From the NCBI RefSeq assembly GCF_011602085.1, contig NZ_JAAONY010000001.1, positions 1,302,001 through 1,366,000 on the forward strand: a DNA stretch of 64,000 bases, written 5' to 3'. Positions 16,616 to 25,248 of this stretch are shown here, piece after piece; the first letter of the stretch is position 1, and each line of letters starts with the position of its first letter. Position numbers and translations under genes: made by a program. This DNA is from Pseudoteredinibacter isoporae. GTDB lineage: Bacteria; Pseudomonadota; Gammaproteobacteria; Pseudomonadales; Cellvibrionaceae. Under the pieces are notes generated by a model. It had not been told where the DNA came from, did no database searches, and saw only the letters and a list, made by a program, of their open reading frames with translations.

Positions 16616-17752
16616 ATGAATTTTGATTTCTCTGAAGAGCAGCAAATGCTCAAAGACAGTGTCGCTCGTTTTGTTCAGGACGAGTACGATTTTGAAGCGC
16701 GCAACAAAGTGGTTGCCAACGAATCTGGCTATAGCCAGGAAAACTGGCAGAAGTTTGCCGAGCTGGGTTGGTTGTCGATTCCCTTTGCTGAAGCGTTGGG
16801 CGGTTTCGGTGGTGGCGCTACTGATACCATGGTGGTCATGGAAGAGCTGGGCAAAGGTCTGGTGGCTGAGCCTTTTGCCGCTTCGGTTCTGATGTTTGGT
16901 GGCCTGCTGCAGGCAAGCGCTCAAAATGATGAGCGTGATGCCTTAATTGGTGGTGTTATTGACGGTTCTATTCAGGGAGCGGTAGCGTACGCTGAGGCGC
17001 AATCACGTTTTGAATTGCAAGACGTACTTTGTCGCGCCGAAGCTGACGGTGAGGGCTATCGCCTGAATGGTGAAAAGTCTTTGGTGCTGAACGCAATGTC
17101 TGCCGATAAAATTATCGTCAGTGCACGTGTTTCCGGTGAGCAGAATGATGAGCAGGGCATTGCTCTGTTTTTGGTCGATGCCAAGGTCGAGGGTATAAGC
17201 AAAACGGCTCTGCGTACTATGGACGCTCAGCTTGTTGCCAATCTTAAATTGGATAATGTTGCGGCAACGGCTCTGTGTGGTGCTGGTGAGGGTTTGGGTT
17301 TGTTAAAACAAATGCGCCAACAAGTGATCGTCGCGCTGTCCGCTGAAGCTCTGGGCATTATGGAAAAGCTGAATGCCACTACTTTGGAATACTGTAAAAC
17401 GCGTAAACAGTTTGGTGTCGCTATTGGTTCTTTCCAGGCCTTGCAGCATCGCATGGTGGATACTTTTATGGCCTACGAGCAATGCAAGTCTCTGTTGTAT
17501 CGTACGGTTTGTTCAATTGAACAGGGTGAAGACAACAACGATATTGAAAAGAATGTGCTGGCTCTCAAAGTGATGGTGGGTAAAGCCGGAAAGCTGATTG
17601 GCGGTGAAGCCATTCAACTGCATGGCGGCATGGGAATGACCGATGAGCTGGATGTGGGTCATTACGTACGTCGATTACTGACCATTAATGCCGCCTTTGG
17701 CGACGCCGATTATCAGCAGCAGCGCTTTGCTGAAGTGAGTTTGGCGTCCTAA
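16616..17752 (+). CDS. Acyl-CoA dehydrogenase, small-subunit type (PimD-like)
   Basis: A 378-residue acyl-CoA dehydrogenase fold protein, 27 bases after its partner. It keeps the overall fold, with EALGIMEKLNATTLEYCKTRKQFG and AIQLHGGMGMTDE being the typical C-terminal segments for FAD binding in the dimer. It lacks a base in both usual places: LKQMRQQVIV where the partner has E243, and LLTINAAFGD at the C-terminal position. It is therefore most likely the non-catalytic subunit that supplies part of the FAD site. A perfect intrinsic terminator follows 22 bases later and closes the two-gene operon. Confidence 0.88.
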   Translation: MNFDFSEEQQMLKDSVARFVQDEYDFEARNKVVANESGYSQENWQKFAELGWLSIPFAEALGGFGGGATDTMVVMEELGKGLVAEPFAASVLMFGGLLQASAQNDERDALIGGVIDGSIQGAVAYAEAQSRFELQDVLCRAEADGEGYRLNGEKSLVLNAMSADKIIVSARVSGEQNDEQGIALFLVDAKVEGISKTALRTMDAQLVANLKLDNVAATALCGAGEGLGLLKQMRQQVIVALSAEALGIMEKLNATTLEYCKTRKQFGVAIGSFQALQHRMVDTFMAYEQCKSLLYRTVCSIEQGEDNNDIEKNVLALKVMVGKAGKLIGGEAIQLHGGMGMTDELDVGHYVRRLLTINAAFGDADYQQQRFAEVSLAS

Positions 17753-17773
17753 GCCAATAACCGCTGACTGCTG

Positions 17774-17801
17774 AAAAGCCGCGATAGTTCGCGGCTTTTT
17801 T
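17774..17801 (+). terminator. Intrinsic terminator of the acyl-CoA dehydrogenase operon
   Basis: AAAAGCCGCG (17774-17783) and CGCGGCTTTT (17790-17799) form a perfect 10-base-pair stem with a 6-base loop, followed by further T residues. Confidence 0.9.
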
Positions 17802-17927
17802 GTGTCTGCTTTTCAGAGCAGTATTGGCCCCAAATGTCTTTCAGTGGGCCCCAGATGCCAATTAAATATTCCTCCAGATTCATACACTCTGCTTTTTCGG
17901 TAGTAGAAGTTAAGAGTTGGAGGGATT

Positions 17928-19268
17928 ATGAATATTTCTCGGAGGGGATTTCTGCTGGGGGGAGGCGCAAGCATATTGTTGATGCCAGGCATTGCTTCCT
18001 ATGTGCAAGAAGACAAGGGCGTAGAATTACCCCGACAGCGCAGCGGGGGAGATAGCCTGTGGTTTGAACTGTCTGCTCAGTCCAACACTTTGCCGACATT
18101 GGAAAACGATACCAGCGCTGATGTTTGCATTGTTGGTGGGGGATACACGGGGCTTGCGGCCAGTATTTACCTGAAAAAATATCGCCCGGATTGGCGTGTA
18201 CTTGTGTTGGAATCTCATCATCTGGGTGCCGGAGCCAGCTCGCGAAACTCGGGTGCGGTGTATGCGAAGTTCACCGGTATGGACGATCGCGGTTTGGCTG
18301 AACGAGGCTTGCAACGTTTTATGGCATTCTTGGAAGAAGAATCCATCGATTGTGATTTTCAAGCAGCGAAGACTTTGTATCTCTATTCGAGCGAGTCTTC
18401 TGCGCGAGACGCCCGGCAGTCTTTATCACAGGGCGAACGCTGGCTTGATCATCAGGCACTCAAACACAGTATCGCCAGTGATTTTTACATCGGTGCAAAA
18501 GCCAGCCCCGGCTTTTATAAAATCCAGCCTGCTGGCTTGCTGTCCGAATACCGTCGAGTTGCCTTAGCATTAGGCGTTGAAATCTATGAACGTTCTCCGG
18601 TGCTAGCTATCGAGTCTGGCCACAGCAATACGCTGACAACCGACAAGGCAGCTGTTCTGGCAAAGCAAGTGTTGCTGGCCACAAATGCTTATACACCTCG
18701 CCTGGGGGTGGCTGGCGAAAAGATGTTTCCCGTGCATCAATATTCCTGTTCAACCGCTAAATTGAATGTGAGGCAGATTGACCAGTTGGGTTTGAACGAT
18801 TGGGACCTGCGTTTTGAACCCAACACTTTGCCAATCACGTTTGGTTTGAGTGCCAGTGGCCATTTCTTTTTGCGACTTGTGCTGGGCTATGCCAGCCAGG
18901 ATTCGACAGAATGGTTGGATGTTAACTATGCACGTGCTTTGGTTCAGCGGATTTTTCAGGAGCGTTATCCACACATTAATCAACTTGGCATTGAGCATGA
19001 ATGGCATGGTGTCACGGCTCACACCTTAAATAGTCGCTCTGTTGTATCCAATGTGCTCTCTGACACCATCTTTTTGTGCGGGGCTTATAACGGATTGGGC
19101 ATTATGCCCAGTCATTACTCTGCATATTTAATTGCACAAAAGATGACGGGTAATGAAAGTGAAGATTGGCAACGGTTAACGCGCCTGGGGCAGCATGTGT
19201 CGTTCCCACGGGACTATTATCGAAGTCTGATGCTCAAGAGCAGTTTTAATTTATTGAATCGTTTTTAG
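17928..19268 (+). CDS. Tat-exported FAD-dependent oxidoreductase of the DAO/PuuB type
   Basis: A 446-residue protein with a twin-arginine signal (SRRGFLLGG, R5 and R6) and a hydrophobic segment to about residue 24. The FAD Rossmann motif is VCIVGGGYTGLAASIYL, followed by HHLGAGASSRNSGAVY, as in gamma-glutamylputrescine oxidase, glycine oxidase and D-amino acid dehydrogenase. The end GAYNGLGIMPSHYSAYLIAQ matches the C-terminal FAD-contact of this family. Tat export fits a flavoprotein folded before transport, so it should work in the periplasm. It is followed at 8 bases by a membrane protein and then an AraC regulator, and all three look like one operon. The amine or amino acid substrate is unknown. 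Confidence 0.85.
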   Translation: MNISRRGFLLGGGASILLMPGIASYVQEDKGVELPRQRSGGDSLWFELSAQSNTLPTLENDTSADVCIVGGGYTGLAASIYLKKYRPDWRVLVLESHHLGAGASSRNSGAVYAKFTGMDDRGLAERGLQRFMAFLEEESIDCDFQAAKTLYLYSSESSARDARQSLSQGERWLDHQALKHSIASDFYIGAKASPGFYKIQPAGLLSEYRRVALALGVEIYERSPVLAIESGHSNTLTTDKAAVLAKQVLLATNAYTPRLGVAGEKMFPVHQYSCSTAKLNVRQIDQLGLNDWDLRFEPNTLPITFGLSASGHFFLRLVLGYASQDSTEWLDVNYARALVQRIFQERYPHINQLGIEHEWHGVTAHTLNSRSVVSNVLSDTIFLCGAYNGLGIMPSHYSAYLIAQKMTGNESEDWQRLTRLGQHVSFPRDYYRSLMLKSSFNLLNRF

Positions 19269-19276
19269 GAGAGATC

Positions 19277-19642
19277 ATGACTTTATTTTTTCGTCATTCA
19301 CTAGAGTACATATGTTTCTCACTCGCGGCTGTCCATTGCTTGTTGGTACCTTGGAGTTTTTTTAAAGGACATTATGTTATTCCCACCATTATGCTGGTAT
19401 CGATGCTGATTTTTTATCGTTTGGCAAAGGCTGGTTTGAGCAATGTTGTCTGGGTTAAAAAGCTACTGAGTTATGGCTTTGTGGTGTTGTGTTGTCATCT
19501 GTTTTTTGCCTTGTTTCATGCCAAGATGCCCCGTGAGCTCTTGCAGCTTTGGTTTTTTCCGGTTTATGCCTCTCTGTTGTTGCTATTGTTGTTCCTGCTG
19601 TTTAAGTATATAAGGGTAAACAGAATCTCTTTGTTGAGTTAA
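19277..19642 (+). CDS. Small four-helix membrane protein, unknown
   Basis: A 121-residue very hydrophobic protein with about four membrane helices (residues 8-27, 33-49, 62-82 and 90-112) and basic loops. It has GGAGA just before its start, 8 bases after the oxidoreductase stop. There is no recognised motif. Placed between a periplasmic flavoenzyme and a regulator, it could be a membrane anchor or electron partner for the enzyme, but nothing in the sequence proves it. Confidence 0.6.
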   Translation: MTLFFRHSLEYICFSLAAVHCLLVPWSFFKGHYVIPTIMLVSMLIFYRLAKAGLSNVVWVKKLLSYGFVVLCCHLFFALFHAKMPRELLQLWFFPVYASLLLLLLFLLFKYIRVNRISLLS

Positions 19643-19656
19643 ATACCCGGTGGTCC

Positions 19657-20664
19657 ATGGATAAATATGCGAAGCCGCTGAAAAAACCAAATGTTGATCG
19701 GTTTATCGATGCCTTCTTCCAGTTAGGTCTCGACCCTGAGCCCTGTTTGAAGAAGCTGGGTTTGAGCTTTTCAGAACTCTCCACACTTGAGCTGAAATAC
19801 AGTGACTATCTCGAGTTTTTAAACGTATCCGCTGAGTTCTATCAGCGGCGTTTTCTGGCAATCGAACTGGCCGCTTTGATGGACGATCGGGATTTCGGTG
19901 TCTTGAACTATATGCTCCGCAGTGCCAGTAATTTGGCGATGTTGATTGAGCTATTGAAGAAGTATCTTGCCCTTATTTCACCGGCGGCGGAGATCCAATT
20001 GCTTGATGATAAAGAATGCTTTGTTTTGACGTATTCCCATCCCGGTATTCCTCCGGAAATCAGTTACCAGGATACGGAAGGCACCGTTGTTCAACTGATC
20101 ACCATTTTTCAAAACGTATTGGATGACGAGCATTGGCTGCCGAAGAAGGTTTTTTTCCAACATAAAGCGCTGAGCGACGATGACGCCGACCGGTTTCCCT
20201 GTGGTGGTCAGGTGCAATTCGAGCAGAGCGTCAGTGGGATATACTTTGAAAAATCCTTAATGGAGCGGAGGGTGGAGTCCGCAGATCCCAGATTGCTGGA
20301 AATCCTGGAGGCGAGTGCACTTGAGGCGCTTGAAGCTTATTCTCATAACTCTTTACTGTCGGCGCTTAAGACCGTAATCACTGCTGCGGTTCCCCGACAG
20401 GAGTTAGATGTAAACAGCGTTGCCAAAGAGTTGGGCATGAGTCGAAGAACGCTAAGTCGACGCTTGAAAAATTTGGGTACCAGCTTTACCGAGGTGAAAG
20501 AATCCATTCTTATGCAGCTTGCTTGTAAAAGCTTGAGTCACAGTTCTACCTCAATTTCACTTATCGCTCAGACCCTGGGTTATTCCGATGCCAGTGCCTT
20601 CAATCGCGCCTTTCGCCGTGTGAATCATTGTTCCCCGAGGGAATATCGTTCACAGAATCGCTAA
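19657..20664 (+). CDS. AraC-family transcriptional regulator with AraC arabinose-binding-like N-domain
   Basis: A 335-residue regulator. Residues about 15-200 match the N-terminal domain seen in OruR/ArgR-like and oxygenase-linked AraC regulators (not the cupin type). Residues about 240-335 hold two helix-turn-helix motifs, VAKELGMSRRTLSRRLK and IAQTLGYSDASAFNRAFRR, ending in the family signature HCSPREYR. It starts 14 bases after the small membrane protein and is likely cotranscribed. It probably activates the preceding genes in response to the substrate of the flavoenzyme. Confidence 0.88.
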   Translation: MDKYAKPLKKPNVDRFIDAFFQLGLDPEPCLKKLGLSFSELSTLELKYSDYLEFLNVSAEFYQRRFLAIELAALMDDRDFGVLNYMLRSASNLAMLIELLKKYLALISPAAEIQLLDDKECFVLTYSHPGIPPEISYQDTEGTVVQLITIFQNVLDDEHWLPKKVFFQHKALSDDDADRFPCGGQVQFEQSVSGIYFEKSLMERRVESADPRLLEILEASALEALEAYSHNSLLSALKTVITAAVPRQELDVNSVAKELGMSRRTLSRRLKNLGTSFTEVKESILMQLACKSLSHSSTSISLIAQTLGYSDASAFNRAFRRVNHCSPREYRSQNR

Positions 20665-20693
20665 TGCCTGAATGTTTTTTGGGGAGATATTCC

Positions 20694-20737
20694 TTGCAAT
20701 CTCTACACTTGTAGATATTATATCTACAAGTGTAGAG
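20694..20737 (+). promoter_or_regulatory. Promoter overlapped by a double BlaI-type operator
   Basis: A 17-base perfect inverted repeat (20701-20717 and 20721-20737, 3-base gap). Each arm contains its own TACA-N2-TGTA dyad (20704-20713 and 20725-20734), the BlaI/MecI-type recognition element, 21 bases apart. A possible promoter, TTGCAA (20694-20699) and TATTAT (20716-20721) with 16 bases between, overlaps both, so bound repressor would block it. The blaI-like gene starts 38 bases downstream. Confidence 0.8.
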
Positions 20738-20774
20738 AATTGGTGCTTGATAAGCGAGGTGTGAAATATAGTTT

Positions 20775-21155
20775 ATGGAATTCAGTGATTTTGAACTGGA
20801 AGTAATGCATCACTTCTGGGAGCAGAGCACACTGAGTGCCCCCCAGGTGCATCAGGCGATTGAGCAGAAAAGGGATATCAGTTATTCGGCCGTTAAGACC
20901 ATTATTGATCGTCTCGAGAAAAAAGGGGCCTTGAACAGAGCTGGGCAGGAAGGGCGGACTATCTATTATTCCGCTTCGGTGGAGCGAGGCAAGGTGCGTT
21001 TGCCGATGATTAAACAATTTATCAATAAGGTATTTCTGGGGAAGAGCCAAAACCTGGCTGTGCATCTACTCGAAGAGGAAGAATTGAGTCTGGATGACAT
21101 TCAGTATCTTGAGAAGATTCTGAAACAACGCAAAAAGGCATTGAAAGATGATTAG
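20775..21155 (+). CDS. BlaI/MecI/CopY-family transcriptional repressor
   Basis: A 126-residue penicillinase-repressor family protein. Residues 1-75 form the winged helix (SAPQVHQAIEQKRDISYSAV ... TIIDRLEKKGALNR), the rest the dimerisation helices. The family represses its own operon and is cut by the partner M56 protease. The gene overlaps the M56 gene by 8 bases, the classical blaI-blaR1 arrangement, and it has an exact double TACA-N2-TGTA operator upstream. No beta-lactamase lies next to it. Confidence 0.9.
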   Translation: MEFSDFELEVMHHFWEQSTLSAPQVHQAIEQKRDISYSAVKTIIDRLEKKGALNRAGQEGRTIYYSASVERGKVRLPMIKQFINKVFLGKSQNLAVHLLEEEELSLDDIQYLEKILKQRKKALKDD

Positions 21156-22413
21156 CTACTTTTTGTTGTGCAGTGTGTATAGCATCGTGTCCTTGCTGCT
21201 ATTACGCAGTGACAGGATTCATCTGGGATTACAGCAAATACTATGTTTGTCTGCCATTGTGATGTGGTGCTTGCCCTGGCCATATTTTTCTGACTTGTTC
21301 TCGGTTTCGAGTATGCAGCTCGTATCTCAGCAGCAGATTGAAGCTTCGACAGTGCTTCTTGCGGCCAAATCTATCCAGGTTAACAGTCTTAGTGCTGATG
21401 AGTATTTATTCTCCTCACTGGTATTGCTGATGGGGCTGGGTTTTCTTCTTTACCTTGCTCAACTCTATCAGCATCGGCAGTTTTGCCGGGATGCTTTAAG
21501 CCATGCCAAGAATGATTTGTCGCTTGAGCAACGTTATGGCGGTGAGATTTTACGAGTGAAAACCTTAAGGTCAGCTATGCTGATTGGCTTTTGGAAGCCC
21601 GTTATATTATTGCCTTCTCGCGCCGAGAATGAACAAGCCCTCGAATTTATGATTCAACATGAATTGGTCCATCGAAAACATAAAGATCATTGGCGTGTCG
21701 CCATTCTCTCGTTGTTACAGAGTCTGTTTTTTTGGAATCCTTTGTTGAGACTTTTGATTAATAAACAGCGTAATTTTATTGAAGCTCGATGTGATGCTCA
21801 GGTGGCGGCTAAAAACCCGGGGGCCTATCGCGAAACGTTAAGTCGAATGGCACTACAGGCCGGTGGTTTTGACATGTCCTGTTCTACGGCAATGGGCAAC
21901 TTAATGTGGAGGTTGAAGAGAATGGAAAGTGAATCTGTGCAGAAAAAAGCAACGGCGTTGAATGTGGGTTTTCTTGTGTTACTGCTGACAATGCTGTCGT
22001 TAACCGTTACCGGTTTGTTGGGCAGCTCTCAGGTTCTTGCATTGTCGTCGGATGATGCGGGGGCGGTAGTTGAATTGAAAATGGAAATGAGTTGGTCATC
22101 GGAAGGAATGGCAGACTCCAGTGTTTCCGACTCGAAAATATGGTTGCACTATGATGAAGCGTTCGAATTAAGTTTCGACAATGACTTTCAGATGCATTTA
22201 ACTCTCACAAAAAAAGAAGACGATACGGTTTTAATTTCAACAAAGTTGCTGAAATTGAATAAGGGATCTGAGCTCTTGATGGAGCCCCAGTTACTGGTGT
22301 TGATGGGTGAAGAGGCCGTTATTGAAATTGGAAATGAATCGGACGGATGGGCTTTTGCCGCTGTGTTTAAGGTTACAGACGCGCCGCAGCCGAAGGATGT
22401 TGAGTCAAGGTAG
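21148..22413 (+). CDS. M56-family (BlaR1-like) membrane metallopeptidase
   Basis: A 421-residue protein. Membrane helices fall at residues about 3-20, 30-48 and 90-108, followed by the cytoplasmic zinc protease domain with HELVH (about residues 170-176) and a second acidic region IEARCDAQVAAK. A fourth helix at about 271-295 leads to a periplasmic domain of about 125 residues made of beta strands (WLHYDEAFELSFDNDF...). It lacks the penicillin-binding Ser-x-x-Lys sensor domain of BlaR1, so it should sense something else. By analogy it cuts the BlaI-like repressor on receiving the signal. It is read in an overlap with the repressor gene. Confidence 0.85.
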   Translation: MISYFLLCSVYSIVSLLLLRSDRIHLGLQQILCLSAIVMWCLPWPYFSDLFSVSSMQLVSQQQIEASTVLLAAKSIQVNSLSADEYLFSSLVLLMGLGFLLYLAQLYQHRQFCRDALSHAKNDLSLEQRYGGEILRVKTLRSAMLIGFWKPVILLPSRAENEQALEFMIQHELVHRKHKDHWRVAILSLLQSLFFWNPLLRLLINKQRNFIEARCDAQVAAKNPGAYRETLSRMALQAGGFDMSCSTAMGNLMWRLKRMESESVQKKATALNVGFLVLLLTMLSLTVTGLLGSSQVLALSSDDAGAVVELKMEMSWSSEGMADSSVSDSKIWLHYDEAFELSFDNDFQMHLTLTKKEDDTVLISTKLLKLNKGSELLMEPQLLVLMGEEAVIEIGNESDGWAFAAVFKVTDAPQPKDVESR

Positions 22414-22439
22414 TAAAGTGATAAAGGAATAAAGAAATG

Positions 22440-22484
22440 AAAAAGTCAGGAAGGTTATGTCTCATGGAGAAAATCCTTCCTGAC
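22440..22484 (-). terminator. Intrinsic terminator of the S1/P1 nuclease gene
   Basis: GTCAGGAAGG (22445-22454) pairs with CCTTCCTGAC (22475-22484), loop 20 bases. On the minus strand five T residues follow. It may also slow plus-strand transcripts of the M56 gene, which ends 26 bases before. Confidence 0.7.
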
Positions 22485-22523
22485 GCATTGTCGGTTCAAA
22501 GAAAAATACCTTTGGCGCTGTCT

Positions 22524-23294
22524 TTACTTAGCTGCCATCTCATTTAAATAACAAGCCAATCTTACTCCGCCTTTCATCAGGCGTTCTTTCAATACTGGAC
22601 GAGTCTTGTAGATATACTGCCACTTTAGGCTCTTGCGGCCAGGGTACAGATCGTCAATCAGGCCGCGACTTTCCTTAGCCCAAACCATTGGGTCGGTAAC
22701 ACACCAGTCTTTTGCATTTTGTTCGGTTATTTTGGGTTGAAGCCAGGCCGTCCACTCGGTAAAGGATAACTTTTCATGGTCAATCAGCTTGGTATCCCAA
22801 ACGCTGTGGAGATTGGTGTCTTCTCCGAAAAATTTCAGCTTAACATCGTTGCCACCACGGTCAGTGCCATTGCCCGCATGGAAAGGCTGATGCAGGTCCG
22901 TAATGATATGAACCAGGAAGCGCAGTGCCTTCTGGCGCTCGGTCAGTGGCAGGCTTTTGTCTTTGACCATTGCCGTAAAATCTTTCAGCCCGGAGATGGC
23001 ATCGCCACGTTTATTGTGCTGGCGTTCGTCTTCAGGAATGGTCACAAAGTGCAACCAGATAGACTGGCGCTGCCAAAAGGTATCCGGATTGGAGCGCATA
23101 AAGTCGGGCCAGGTAGACGCTTCGGCCAGGGTTTCGACACCCAGAACGGATTCCACCATCGCTTTGGCTTCATCGCTCAGGTAATGCTCGGCAATTTGGC
23201 TGCTGATACGGTGGCCTTGCTTACCCCAGGCGGCGGCATATTGCGCGCTGAAACTCAAAGCCAGGGCGCTGATGAAAATACTGATGCGACGCAT
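22524..23294 (-). CDS. S1/P1-type zinc nuclease, exported
   Basis: A 256-residue secreted nuclease. A signal peptide ends just before WGKQGHR, placing Trp as mature residue 1; the amino group and Trp are known zinc ligands in this family. Other ligands are in HIITDLHQPFHAG and GGND ... NLHSVWDTKLI. S1/P1 enzymes cut single-stranded DNA and RNA and release 5'-nucleotides, in the periplasm or outside the cell, using three zinc ions. The gene is monocistronic with its own terminator. A nutrient-scavenging role (phosphate or nucleosides) is likely. Confidence 0.92.
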   Translation of the reverse strand: MRRISIFISALALSFSAQYAAAWGKQGHRISSQIAEHYLSDEAKAMVESVLGVETLAEASTWPDFMRSNPDTFWQRQSIWLHFVTIPEDERQHNKRGDAISGLKDFTAMVKDKSLPLTERQKALRFLVHIITDLHQPFHAGNGTDRGGNDVKLKFFGEDTNLHSVWDTKLIDHEKLSFTEWTAWLQPKITEQNAKDWCVTDPMVWAKESRGLIDDLYPGRKSLKWQYIYKTRPVLKERLMKGGVRLACYLNEMAAK

Positions 23295-23432
23295 AATGGT
23301 CTCCTGCTAAAAATGACTGGCGGGATTATAGGCAAGCTATATGACAAAAGCACGTCGCCAGTGCTCAACAAAGTCTATCCGTGAGCCGGGACGTGCCAGG
23401 GGCAAGTTTAATCGGGAATATGTCTTAAACGT

Positions 23433-25118
23433 CTACGGTTTTTGGTACGCAATGTTGCCGTCAATAATGGTAAATAACACATCAGCCTCAAGAATTTGAT
23501 CGCCAGCGACCGTCATAATGTCGCGATTGAAAATGGTAAGGTCGGCCAATTTCCCGACTTCGATGCTGCCTCTTAGATTTTCTTCAAAGGCGGCGTAGGC
23601 TGGCCACAGGGTGAACATCTTGAGAGCGTTATCGCGGCTAACGGCCAGCTCTGGATGCCAACCTTCGGCCTGGAAGCCACTGGTGTCTTTACGGATGCTG
23701 GCGGCATAAAATTCGATACGTGGATCACCGATTTCAACCGGAGCATCGGAGCCACCGGCAATGATCAACCCCTTATCCAGCAGGCTCTGCCATGGGTAGG
23801 CATTTTGTAAGCGTTTTTCGCCCAGACGATCGGGAGCGAAGTGCAAATCACCGATGGCGTGGGAAGGTTGCATCGATGGAATGACACCTAGTTGCTTGAA
23901 TCGATCCTGATCTTCCGGGGTGATGTTTTGCGAATGTTCAATACGCCAGCGGGGATTGGCAATGGCCCATTCATCGCGAGGAACATTGCGGAACGCTTTT
24001 TCATACCAATCCAGGACTAGCCGATTGGCCAGATCGCCAATTGCATGGGTTTGAATCTGAATGCCTTTACGCAGTGCTTTTTCGAGAATCGGCATGATGG
24101 TTGGTTCGTCGATCAACAGCAAGCCTTTGCTCTTGGCATCGTGGTAGGGTTCGATTAACGCGGCACCGCGAGAGCCCAGCGCACCATCGGAATACAATTT
24201 AATGCCACGAGCGCTGATCCAGCTGCCACCATCAAACTGTGCACCTTTGTTAAGCAATTTGTCTGCATCGTCTCCCTGGCTGAGCGCGTAATACACGCGA
24301 TGGGCCAGCTGTCCTTCGTTTTGCAGTTCTTGCAGAAGTTGTAGATCCTGCCAGCTGCCACCGGCGTTTTGGGTTTGCGTCCAACCGAGCTGTGCGTTGC
24401 GCTTAAGTCCTCGGGCAAGGGCGTCCTTATCATCGGCGCGCGTGTTTTCTGGAATCAGTTTTTCTACCAGCGCCATGGCGTTGTCGACAAGCAAGCCGGT
24501 CAGCTCGCCTTTGCTGTCTTTTTCTATCGCACCGCCTTCGGGGGCTTGGGTATGTTTGTCGATGCCGGCCAGTTTCAGTGCGGCACTGTTGGCCAGTGCG
24601 GAGTGTCCATCAGCGCGTGTCAGATAAGCCGGGCGATCACCGACAATGGCATCGATGTCCGCCAAATTGGGAAATCGCTTTTCCGGCCAGACTTTTTCAA
24701 TCCAGCCCCGGCCAACAACCCAACTGGCATCGGGGTTCGCTTTCGCGTAATCCGCGACGGCTTGCAAGGTTTCCGCAAGGCTATTGATGCCTTGCAGATT
24801 GAGATTCTTCTCGCGGTAGCCAATGCCTTTAAGGTGTACATGGGCATCGGTGAAGCCCGGCAGTATGGCCCCTTTTTTTAAGCGAAAGTGGCGGGCGCCG
24901 TCACATAAAGTAATGGGTTCGAGACTGACGGCGGCAATTTTATTGCCTTTGATGGCCAGGTGATTGGCTTTGGGGAAGTTGTCGTTTGCGGTGTATATGT
25001 TTCCGCTGAAGGCCAGATCGGCTTCAACACAATGTTTGGCGGCCAAACTGTGAGTGCTGAATGTGAGACTGGAGAAAGTGAGGAGTAGACTGCTGCTGAT
25101 TATTGTTGATGTGCGCAC
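23433..25118 (-). CDS. Exported YtcJ-like amidohydrolase
   Basis: A 561-residue amidohydrolase of the YtcJ/amidohydro_3 type with a signal peptide (to about residue 26, SLAA). Metal motif DAHVHLKG (about residues 92-99), IQTHAIGDLANRLVLD and the C-terminal GGSDAPVEIGDPR and GKLADLTIFNRD segments are all present. Members hydrolyse amide or N-acyl bonds of unknown natural substrates; some act on N-substituted formamides. The signal peptide indicates periplasmic work. A gap of about 130 bases separates it from the TraB-like gene upstream, so it may have its own promoter. Confidence 0.88.
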   Translation of the reverse strand: MRTSTIISSSLLLTFSSLTFSTHSLAAKHCVEADLAFSGNIYTANDNFPKANHLAIKGNKIAAVSLEPITLCDGARHFRLKKGAILPGFTDAHVHLKGIGYREKNLNLQGINSLAETLQAVADYAKANPDASWVVGRGWIEKVWPEKRFPNLADIDAIVGDRPAYLTRADGHSALANSAALKLAGIDKHTQAPEGGAIEKDSKGELTGLLVDNAMALVEKLIPENTRADDKDALARGLKRNAQLGWTQTQNAGGSWQDLQLLQELQNEGQLAHRVYYALSQGDDADKLLNKGAQFDGGSWISARGIKLYSDGALGSRGAALIEPYHDAKSKGLLLIDEPTIMPILEKALRKGIQIQTHAIGDLANRLVLDWYEKAFRNVPRDEWAIANPRWRIEHSQNITPEDQDRFKQLGVIPSMQPSHAIGDLHFAPDRLGEKRLQNAYPWQSLLDKGLIIAGGSDAPVEIGDPRIEFYAASIRKDTSGFQAEGWHPELAVSRDNALKMFTLWPAYAAFEENLRGSIEVGKLADLTIFNRDIMTVAGDQILEADVLFTIIDGNIAYQKP

Positions 25119-25248
25119 GTGCTTGATCCTTTGCTGGCCTCGAAAGCTCCAATGTAGCCAAGGCGTAAAACAGGATCAAGTATTAGGCAGCCAGTTCAGT
25201 CAGAAGCATTGGCCGCCTGTGTCTCAAAAGCACTTAACTCAAAAGCCC

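Noticed and set aside
22438-22551. Frame of about 37 codons after the M56 gene, with a purine-rich sequence in front.
   Set aside because: It lies on the terminator hairpin of the nuclease gene and overlaps that gene's end; no recognisable protein.
22776-23384. Long open frame (202 codons) on the plus strand.
   Set aside because: It is antisense to the well-supported S1/P1 nuclease and has no family features or ribosome binding site.
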